64,000 nt of DNA from Chryseobacterium defluvii (GTDB taxonomy: Bacteria; Bacteroidota; Bacteroidia; Flavobacteriales; Weeksellaceae), in contig NZ_RBXB01000002.1 of NCBI RefSeq assembly GCF_003634775.1, positions 62,001 through 126,000 on the forward strand, written 5' to 3'. A program made the position numbers and the translations under genes. The notes beneath the pieces are model-generated. The model was not told where the DNA came from. It was given only the letters and a program-made list of their open reading frames with translations, and searched no databases. Shown one piece after another: positions 58,269-64,000 of the stretch (positions are counted from its first letter, which is position 1; every line of letters begins with the position of its first letter).

Positions 58269-59153
58269 TTACACATAATTTTCAATCGATTGATGTTGTG
58301 GTTTCCAGTTCAATTCCGTTTTGGCTTTATCGGCGTTGCATAGACTATTGGATGCAAACCCGAAATATCCTCCTGCAGGACCAAATTGGTTAACAGCTTC
58401 CTGAACTGTCACCGATTGTGCAGGTTGCAGTTCATAGCGTTCACTTATTTTTTCTGCTAAATTCTTTATTGTTGAAGAACCGTTTTCCGCATAATAGAGA
58501 GAACCCGCTTTTGCCTTTTCCAGTGCGAGTACATAAAGATCTGCAAGATCTTCAATATGAACGTTTGACCAGATGTTTTCCCCTTTTCCGAAGTAAACTC
58601 CAAAACCTTTCTCTTTGGAGAAATGAGTGAGAGCAGGAAGCTGAATGCTGTCTTTTTTAAGACCCAAACCTTCTCCATACACCATAGTAGGAACAATAAC
58701 GATGCTTCTCACATTTTTTCTGGCAGACTGAAGGATATGCTGATTGATGAGTACCCTTGAAGCCATTTCCAGTCTTGGCTGTAATGGAATATCTTCTGTA
58801 AATACAAAATCATTTTTCTCTCCATTCTCTTTTCCACCAAATATCGCTGAGCCGGAAGTGAAAATAAATGTTTTCCCGCTTCCTTCCAGCGCATTCACGA
58901 TACTGTCTGCAACATAGGCATCATCTGCAGAATCCGCATTATGAATAATAGCATCCGCATTGGAAATTGCTGATCTTAAAATTGTTTCATCATGGATGTT
59001 TCCTACGACTGTTTCAATTCCGGCCGCTTCCAGTTCTTGAGCATGAACTTCATTACGGATCAGGCCAATTACTGTATAATTTTTATCCAGCAACTTCTTA
59101 GCTATGGTTCCACCGATGTACCCGGTGATTCCTGTAATTAATATTCTTTTCAT
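58269..59153 (-). CDS. NAD(P)-dependent epimerase/reductase-like protein (atypical SDR)
   Basis: A 294-residue atypical/extended SDR. The nucleotide loop is ILITGITGYIGGTIAKKLLDKN (residues 4-25), then VVGNIHDETILRSAISNADAIIHNADSAD and FIFTSGSAIFGG; the usual YxxxK is replaced by other residues, so a catalytic role is unclear. C-terminal LNWKPQHQSIENYV matches other NAD(P)H-binding proteins in this family. It may act as a redox sensor or quinone reductase. Four bases from the MdaB-like gene. Confidence 0.88.
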   Translation of the reverse strand: MKRILITGITGYIGGTIAKKLLDKNYTVIGLIRNEVHAQELEAAGIETVVGNIHDETILRSAISNADAIIHNADSADDAYVADSIVNALEGSGKTFIFTSGSAIFGGKENGEKNDFVFTEDIPLQPRLEMASRVLINQHILQSARKNVRSIVIVPTMVYGEGLGLKKDSIQLPALTHFSKEKGFGVYFGKGENIWSNVHIEDLADLYVLALEKAKAGSLYYAENGSSTIKNLAEKISERYELQPAQSVTVQEAVNQFGPAGGYFGFASNSLCNADKAKTELNWKPQHQSIENYV

Positions 59154-59157
59154 CAGA

Positions 59158-59772
59158 TTACACTAATTCTGGTTTCAGCTCTTTTTCAAAAACATTTTCA
59201 AGATGTTCTCTGTACAGTTTCATATCGCGTTCTACGTTCGCGTTTTTCTCTACATCATGGAAGTGGAAACTCTCCATTTTTTCTAAAGAAACAAAGGCAT
59301 TCATTCTGTGAAATCCAAATAACGGTCCATTATCCACACTGGTTTCGTTAAAAAATTCTCCAGGGAGTGTAAAAGCGGTTGCAGGAGCATTCCAGCTTGT
59401 TGTTACCATATATTTTCTTCCTCCGAGCATTCCTCCGGTTCCGTAATTGATTTGCGGGTTTTCAGGCTTTCTTCCGTCACTCATATAAATTCCTTTAGCA
59501 TGTCCGGCGGTGAAAACTTCATCGATATATTTTTTCAATCCGTTCGGAAGCTGGAACCACCAGATCGGCGTGTGATAGATGATGTAATCTGCCCAAACGA
59601 ATTTCTGAACTTCTTCATTTTTATCATAATCTCTATCTACATGGGTGATCTTTACCTCTACATTTTCGAACTTTTGTAAAACCTCTAACGTGTTTTCTGT
59701 AATTGTTTTATTATATCTTCCTCCGGAATGTCCGAAGTTTTGTCCCCCGTTGATTATTAATACTTTTTTCAT
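59158..59772 (-). CDS. MdaB-like NAD(P)H quinone reductase
   Basis: A 204-residue flavodoxin-fold protein. The N-terminus VLIINGGQNFGHSGGRYNKTITENTLEVL binds the flavin phosphate, and WADYIIYHTPIWWFQLPNGLKKYIDEVFTAG, typical of MdaB, contacts FAD and quinone. GTGGMLGGRKYMVTTSWNAPATAF is also conserved. MdaB reduces quinones by two electrons. First gene of a four-gene minus-strand operon divergent from a LysR regulator across a 105-base gap, consistent with electrophile induction. Confidence 0.93.
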   Translation of the reverse strand: MKKVLIINGGQNFGHSGGRYNKTITENTLEVLQKFENVEVKITHVDRDYDKNEEVQKFVWADYIIYHTPIWWFQLPNGLKKYIDEVFTAGHAKGIYMSDGRKPENPQINYGTGGMLGGRKYMVTTSWNAPATAFTLPGEFFNETSVDNGPLFGFHRMNAFVSLEKMESFHFHDVEKNANVERDMKLYREHLENVFEKELKPELV

Positions 59773-59844
59773 TGTTTTTGATTTGTTAAATTTTACAATG
59801 CAAAATTAGTTTCGATTTTTGTATAATAAAAATAATATAAATTA

Positions 59845-59852
59845 TACCTTTG
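59845..59852 (+). promoter_or_regulatory. -7 promoter element of the LysR gene
   Basis: TACCTTTG matches TAnnTTTG, 25 bases before the ATG at 59878. Confidence 0.45.
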
Positions 59853-59868
59853 TATTATAATTATAATA
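59853..59868. promoter_or_regulatory. Candidate LysR operator: 16-base palindrome
   Basis: TATTATAATTATAATA is a perfect palindrome immediately after the -7 element and close to the LysR start, in the 105-base divergent gap. A second short inverted pair TATAAT/ATTATA lies just upstream. LysR boxes are often T-N11-A palindromes. Confidence 0.45.
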
Positions 59869-59877
59869 ATTAAAGTG

Positions 59878-60774
59878 ATGGTTAATTTAGAATGGTACCG
59901 TACTTTTAAAGCGATATATAAAACCGGAACCTTAACGGGGGCTGCAGACTCCTTATTTATTTCGCAACCGGGAGTAAGTTTACATTTAAGCTCTCTGGAA
60001 GCTTATGTAGGCTATAAATTATTCGACAGGACCGGAAGGAAAATGATTCCGACCGAGAGAGGAAAAGTCCTGTTCAATGCGGTTTCCGAACCATTAACCA
60101 AGCTGGAAGATGTAGAAAAGAACTTCCAGAAATCTACGGAAAAACATACTCCGACCATCAGTGTGGGAATGTGTTTTGAAACATTTCAGACGACTTTGGA
60201 GCAATATGTTTCGACGTTGCCGTTTAATCTGATCATCTGTTTCGGAGAATATCCTGAAATGCTGGATCAGCTGGATAAAGGAATCCTCGATCTGATCATT
60301 ACGCCTAAAAAAGGAGTTTCTCCAAATATCAGTCATGAAGCCTTTTCATCAGAGCAAATTATTCTGGTAGGTGGAAAAGATATTGATACCGATAGTTTTA
60401 ATGATACCGTAAAAAACAAGGGTATCGAACATGTAGAAGAATGGTTGAAACAGGAGAAATGGTACGGAACAACAGGAGATATGGAGCATCTTTTCCAGTT
60501 CTGGATTCTTAATTTCGGGCATAAACCGAATTTCCGACCGAATTATATTGTCCCGAATTTAAATTCAATCATCCGTTGTCTGAAAGGGGGAACCGGATTG
60601 GCTGTAGTTCCTGATTTTTTATGCCGAAATGAAATTGAGAACGGAGAAATCAAGCTTATTTGGGAAGGAGAAAAGAAATTGGAAAATACGCTGTATTTCG
60701 GATGCAGGAAAAATACCAATTATCCGTCGGAGATTGACCATATCAAAGGATTATTCAGGCAGGTGATGAGCTAG
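59878..60774 (+). CDS. LysR-family transcriptional regulator
   Basis: About 298 residues from ATG 59878 (MVNLEWYRTFKAIYKTGTLT); an in-frame GTG one codon earlier is unlikely. The N-terminal winged HTH includes LTGAADSLFISQPGVSLHLSSLEAYVGYKLFDRTGRKMIPTERG (recognition helix SQPGVSLHLSSLE). The effector domain is of type 2 periplasmic-binding fold. It is divergent from the MdaB-like operon, the classical arrangement for a LysR activator of that operon. Its 3' end overlaps the converging GNAT gene by 24 bases. Confidence 0.93.
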   Translation: MVNLEWYRTFKAIYKTGTLTGAADSLFISQPGVSLHLSSLEAYVGYKLFDRTGRKMIPTERGKVLFNAVSEPLTKLEDVEKNFQKSTEKHTPTISVGMCFETFQTTLEQYVSTLPFNLIICFGEYPEMLDQLDKGILDLIITPKKGVSPNISHEAFSSEQIILVGGKDIDTDSFNDTVKNKGIEHVEEWLKQEKWYGTTGDMEHLFQFWILNFGHKPNFRPNYIVPNLNSIIRCLKGGTGLAVVPDFLCRNEIENGEIKLIWEGEKKLENTLYFGCRKNTNYPSEIDHIKGLFRQVMS

Positions 60775-61218
60775 AACGATCATATTGCGCATTTGCTTTC
60801 CGTTTTCGTAAATAGGGAACGGATAATTTTCTATAAAGAAATTTTTGCGGATCTCTTTTTTGATGAAACCGTTCCTTTCATAAAACCTGATCTGCTGGAA
60901 TCCGGTATCCGAAGTTCCTACTATTAAGGAGGTATAATGATTTTGCCGGGCAATTTCTTTGGCTTTGTTGATGAGAATGCTCCCAATTCCCTGATTCCGG
61001 TAGTTTTCAATAACGGCTATGTTTTTGATTTCCAGTTCTAGGTTGCTGCTTGCATGCAAAGCCATTACCGCAATGTCCTCAGTTCCATCATTTAAGACAT
61101 AGATGGAACAATTGAAAATATATTTGTTTATGGCTTCTACTGTTTCATCTGCCAATAAAAGTAATTGATACGGAATTTCTGAATCCGGATTAAGTATATT
61201 GAACGTCAATTTTTCCAT
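60751..61218 (-). CDS. GNAT-family N-acetyltransferase
   Basis: A 155-residue GNAT. The acetyl-CoA loop is NYRNQGIGSILINKAKEIARQ (Q-G-I-G), and VGTSDTGFQQIRFYERNGFIKKEIRKNFF completes motif A/B, including the terminal acid side. It begins inside the stop of the upstream GNAT gene (TAATG) and ends 24 bases inside the LysR gene from the other strand. Target unknown; such tandem GNATs often modify peptides, drugs or small amines. Confidence 0.9.
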   Translation of the reverse strand: MEKLTFNILNPDSEIPYQLLLLADETVEAINKYIFNCSIYVLNDGTEDIAVMALHASSNLELEIKNIAVIENYRNQGIGSILINKAKEIARQNHYTSLIVGTSDTGFQQIRFYERNGFIKKEIRKNFFIENYPFPIYENGKQMRNMIVLAHHLPE

Positions 61219-61652
61219 TATAAACTCATGTGAATAAGAGGGTAGTCTTTTCCGGAACCATCCTTCTCCGATCTTCCCATCTGCTTAAATCCCATTTTTT
61301 TATAAAACCCGATTGCCTGAGGATTTTGTTCATTCACATCCACTTTGGTCAACCCGGTTGTCTCTTTCATGAATTGATATAGTTTTTTGCCATATCCTTT
61401 TCCACGTGAATCATTATGAATAAAGAGCATTTCCAGATTACTTCCTGCAACGGATGCAAAACCTTTTGCTTCGTCATTTTCAGTAAGCAAATATACATCG
61501 AGGTTGGGTAAATAATCTTTAGGAATCACTTCTTTGAAATAATTGAAATCTTCCTCCGTCAGAAAATCATGGGTGGCTTTTACGGCAGATTCCCATATTT
61601 CCATGATCCCGGGATAATCTTTTGGTTCTGCTAATCTGATTTGATGGGGCAT
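61218..61652 (-). CDS. GNAT-family N-acetyltransferase
   Basis: A 144-residue GNAT of the YhbS/RimI-like type: MPHQIRLAEPKDYPGIMEIWESAVKATHDF, then MLFIHNDSRGKGYGKKLYQFMKETTGLTKVDVNEQNPQAIGFYKKMGF with the R-G-K-G-Y-G acetyl-CoA loop. It is coupled to the downstream GNAT gene by a one-base overlap (TAATG); both form a two-gene operon. Substrate unknown. No clear promoter element seen upstream. Confidence 0.92.
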   Translation of the reverse strand: MPHQIRLAEPKDYPGIMEIWESAVKATHDFLTEEDFNYFKEVIPKDYLPNLDVYLLTENDEAKGFASVAGSNLEMLFIHNDSRGKGYGKKLYQFMKETTGLTKVDVNEQNPQAIGFYKKMGFKQMGRSEKDGSGKDYPLIHMSL

Positions 61653-61777
61653 TTTTAGAATTTAATACAAAAATAAACTATTCTGAAATTTTACACAGTC
61701 TATGGTTTTACCTATAAAATTTCAATTTTTTGTCGCAAATTTGTTTCACTTTACATAAACAACATAAATAAGGAGTT

Positions 61778-62653
61778 ATGCAACAAAAGACATATTCAGG
61801 GCAACCTGTGATCAGATTAAATAACGGGGTGGATATTCCGGCTTTAGGGTTTGGAGTTTGGCAGATGGAAGACATGAAAGAGTGTGAAAACGCAGTGATC
61901 AAAGCTATTCATACGGGGTATAGAATGATTGATACGGCTTCTATTTACCTTAATGAAACAGCAGTAGGAGACGGGGTAAAAAATAGCGGAATAGACAGAG
62001 ATGAGTTGTTTATCACGTCAAAACTGTGGGTTCAGGATCATGGATATGAAAAGGCGAAAAGTGCATTTCAGAGAACATTAAACAGACTGCAGATGGATTA
62101 TCTGGATATGTATCTTATTCACTGGCCTTTCGGGGATTTCTTAGGAGCCTGGAAAGCGTTGGAGGAGTTATATAATGAAGGAAAAATAAAAGCGATCGGG
62201 GTATGTAATTTTACAGTAGAAAAACTAGAAGAATTAAAAGCTAATTCCAGTGTCTTGCCTGTGATCAACCAGATTGAGCTGCATCCGGTTTTCCAGCAGA
62301 AAGAACTTCAGGTATATGACAGGGAGAATAATATTGTGACCCAACCCTGGAGCCCGCTTGGAAATGGAAATGCAGAACTATTAAATAATGCAGAATTAAA
62401 AACTATCGCTGAAAAGTATCATAAAACAGTAGCACAGGTTATTTTAAGATGGCATCTGCAGGAAGGATTCTGTGTGATTCCTAAATCGGTAACACCTTCA
62501 AGAATTGAAGAAAACTTCAATATTTTTGATTTTGAGCTGATTGAAGATGAAATGAATGTAGTCCGTTCTCTGGATACAGGAAAAAGATTGTTCTTTGATC
62601 CGAAAGATCCGGCTTGGGAAGAGAAAATGCTGAGATCTGTAGCGGATATTTAA
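61778..62653 (+). CDS. Aldo/keto reductase (AKR5-like)
   Basis: A 291-residue aldo/keto reductase. The catalytic tetrad is visible in order: MIDTASIYLNETAVG (Asp and Tyr), ITSKLWVQDHGYEKA (Lys), MYLIHWPFGDFLGAW (His). The NADPH site covers NQIELHPVF and VIPKSVTPSRIEENFNIFDF. Such AKRs reduce dicarbonyls and diketogulonate-like sugars. Cytoplasmic. It follows 125 bases after a divergent GNAT pair and precedes the AlkD-like gene with an inverted repeat between them. Confidence 0.94.
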   Translation: MQQKTYSGQPVIRLNNGVDIPALGFGVWQMEDMKECENAVIKAIHTGYRMIDTASIYLNETAVGDGVKNSGIDRDELFITSKLWVQDHGYEKAKSAFQRTLNRLQMDYLDMYLIHWPFGDFLGAWKALEELYNEGKIKAIGVCNFTVEKLEELKANSSVLPVINQIELHPVFQQKELQVYDRENNIVTQPWSPLGNGNAELLNNAELKTIAEKYHKTVAQVILRWHLQEGFCVIPKSVTPSRIEENFNIFDFELIEDEMNVVRSLDTGKRLFFDPKDPAWEEKMLRSVADI

Positions 62654-62659
62654 TTATAA

Positions 62660-62756
62660 TCTCTCGCAGATTGAGCTGATTTGGCAGATGATTGCTTTTA
62701 ATTGTAAGGATAAATTTTAAAAATATTCAAAAAAATCTGCGTTAATCTGCGAGAGA
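62660..62756. repeat. Intergenic inverted repeat with AATCTGCG arms
   Basis: TCTCTCGCAGATT (62660-62672) is the exact reverse complement of AATCTGCGAGAGA (62744-62756). AATCTGCG recurs directly at 62734-62741. The 97-base span between the aldo/keto reductase and AlkD-like genes resembles a REP-like or miniature mobile element; no target-site duplication seen. Confidence 0.7.
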
Positions 62757-62775
62757 AAATTTTATAAATGAAATC

Positions 62776-63477
62776 ATGACTGCAGAACAATTCATAGAAA
62801 AACTTTCCACCTTCATCAATGAAAAAGAATTTGATAAGGTGGAGAAATTTTTTAAAGGAAACGATGGTGTTACAAAATCTTTCGGAGTGAAGTTTGGAGA
62901 TGTTTTTAATACAGCTAAAGAGTTTTCCGCCATGCCTTTGGATGAGGTCAGCAAATTATTGGATAGTGATTTCTATGAAGTGAGAATGGGAGCGGTAAGT
63001 ATCATGGATTTTCAGGCAGGAAATAAAAAGACTTCGGCGGAAAAGAAAAAAGAACTTTTCAATTTATATATTCTTCGTCATGACCGCCTGAATAACTGGG
63101 ATTTTGTGGACAGAGCCGCAAGAAATATTATCGGCGAGTATTTAATTGACAAACCGAGAGATATTTTGTATCAGTTGGCAACATCTGAGAGTCCGTGGGA
63201 AAGAAGAACCGCCATTGTAAGTACTCATGCTTTTATTAGAAAAAATGATGTAGATGATACGTTCAGAATTGCTGAAATTCTTGTTCATGATTCCAATGAG
63301 TTAGTAAATAAAGCAGTCGGAAGTTGGGTGAGGGAAGCGGGTAAAAAAGATCAGAAAAGGTTGTTTGATTTTCTGGACCGATATGTGAAAACCATGCCTG
63401 CAGCTACTTTTTCGTATGCTATAGAAAAATTGGATACAGAGAGAAAGAAATATTATAAGGAACAAAGGAAGCGGTAG
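62776..63477 (+). CDS. AlkD-like DNA alkylation repair protein
   Basis: A 233-residue all-helical protein with HEAT-like repeats: VRMGAVSIMDFQAG, LRHDRLNNWDFVDRAARNIIGEYLIDKPRDILYQLATSESPWERRTAIVSTHAFIRKND, and NKAVGSWVREAGKKDQKRLFDFLDRYVKTMPAATFSYAIEKLD. The NWDFVD and SPWERR motifs are hallmarks of the AlkC/AlkD glycosylase fold, which frees 3- and 7-alkylated purines. Start at ATG 62776, 23 bases past the inverted repeat. Confidence 0.92.
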   Translation: MTAEQFIEKLSTFINEKEFDKVEKFFKGNDGVTKSFGVKFGDVFNTAKEFSAMPLDEVSKLLDSDFYEVRMGAVSIMDFQAGNKKTSAEKKKELFNLYILRHDRLNNWDFVDRAARNIIGEYLIDKPRDILYQLATSESPWERRTAIVSTHAFIRKNDVDDTFRIAEILVHDSNELVNKAVGSWVREAGKKDQKRLFDFLDRYVKTMPAATFSYAIEKLDTERKKYYKEQRKR

Positions 63478-63512
63478 TGCTTCTTTTTTTATGAATTTTA
63501 AATCAATACATT

Positions 63513-64000
63513 ATGTTTTGGTCAGATACTGATACTATAAGTAAAAGATTAGGCGTGAAATATCCGGTGATCCAGGCTCCGATGTTTGGAGTGAGTACTC
63601 CACAAATGGCTTCTGCCGCTTCTAAAGCCTATTGTCTGGGTTCATTGGCTTTAGCAGATCTTTCTGCGGATAAGTCTGTTGAGCTGATCAGAGAAACGAA
63701 AAAGCTTACGAATAAGCCATTTGCAGTTAATATCTTCGTTCATGACATTCCTGAAATCACAGATTCTTTACAGGAGAAATATATTCGCACAAAACTGTTC
63801 ATAGAACAATTGGCAAAAGAAAATAGCATTGAGGTGAATCTTCCGAAATTGGAGGAAATAAAAGTAAACGGTTATCATGAGCAAATCGATGCCATTATTG
63901 AAGAAAACTGTAAAATCGTAAGCTTTACTTTCGGAAATCTGGATGCTCAAACGATCCTGAAATTAAAAGAAAATGGAGTAGTGCTTATCGGGACCTGTAC
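63513..64000 (+). CDS. Nitronate monooxygenase-like flavoprotein, partial
   Basis: Translation from ATG 63513 reads MFWSDTDTISKRLGVKYPVIQAPM and then FGVSTPQMASAASKAYCLGSLALADL, the FMN-binding start of the nitronate monooxygenase/FabK group, with TNKPFAVNIFVHD and VSFTFGNLDAQTILKLKENGVVLIGTCT following. It runs off the right edge. The family oxidises nitronates such as propionate 3-nitronate. An ATG at 63491 is in another frame that stops soon. Confidence 0.9.
   Translation, partial: MFWSDTDTISKRLGVKYPVIQAPMFGVSTPQMASAASKAYCLGSLALADLSADKSVELIRETKKLTNKPFAVNIFVHDIPEITDSLQEKYIRTKLFIEQLAKENSIEVNLPKLEEIKVNGYHEQIDAIIEENCKIVSFTFGNLDAQTILKLKENGVVLIGTC

Noticed and set aside
63491..63560. Start at ATG 63491 for the nitronate monooxygenase
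   Set aside because: It is in a different frame from the conserved KRLGVKYPVIQAPM segment, which begins from ATG 63513.
1..64000. tRNA, rRNA, insertion sequence, integrase or prophage genes
   Set aside because: None was recognised on either strand; apart from the HEPN/DUF262 islet and the noted repeats, the window reads as stable chromosomal genes.

Overview
The window looks like chromosomal DNA of a Flavobacteriia member, most likely Chryseobacterium or a close Weeksellaceae relative. This is inferred from moderate-to-low GC, many -7 elements of the Bacteroidetes form TAnnTTTG (several with a TTG 19-20 bases upstream), secreted proteins whose signal peptides end in AQ/SQ, a PNGase F-like protein fused to a GLPGLI-type domain, a DUF5916 protein, a plug-type TonB receptor and a complete tyrosine breakdown set. 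No rRNA, tRNA, CRISPR array or insertion sequence was seen. Both edges cut genes: a transketolase N-terminal subunit on the left and a nitronate monooxygenase-like protein on the right.

Layout. 1-8655: transketolase piece, sodium:solute symporter, and an eight-gene minus-strand stress operon (two pirins, two small GNAT proteins, an FMN reductase, a TMEM175-type channel, a YjdI-like Fe-S protein, OsmC) running from a promoter near 7191 to a terminator near 2870, preceded by a DHA2-type exporter gene. 8750-18494: a secreted unknown, asnB, PNGase F-like protein, RsmB-type rRNA methyltransferase, YjdM, an orphan ABC ATPase, YceI and pheS. 18495-19178: a 684-base gene-free stretch with two tandem, diverged copies of a ~225-base unit that each look like a short transcription unit. 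19179-28664: DUF5916, DUF3108, ferredoxin reductase plus ferredoxin, LOG, pepD and several unknowns. 28779-32910: recR followed by a four-gene glycan module. 32974-42362: SecG, an active/inactive M16 peptidase pair, UvrD-type helicase, a HipA-like kinase with its DUF3037 partner, a hydrolase and TerC.

42442-52482 is a minus-strand run built around tyrosine catabolism: hmgA, a CoA-transferase, an HTH-like unknown, hppD, a secreted unknown, fahA and a flavin reductase. Between fahA and the flavin reductase sits a visibly AT-rich two-gene cassette: a protein with a HEPN-type RX4H motif and a DUF262 (GmrS/DndB-like NTPase) protein. It fits a recently inserted defence-type module and is the strongest candidate here for an undescribed system.

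52604-64000: a TonB receptor with a CxxC in its plug, co-transcribed with a periplasmic thioredoxin; a Crp-type regulator; DoxX and AhpD-like proteins; a LysR regulator divergent from a four-gene quinone/electrophile stress operon; two GNATs; an aldo/keto reductase; an AlkD-like protein; and the truncated nitronate monooxygenase.

All family assignments come from reading motifs and overall protein layout; no database search was run.
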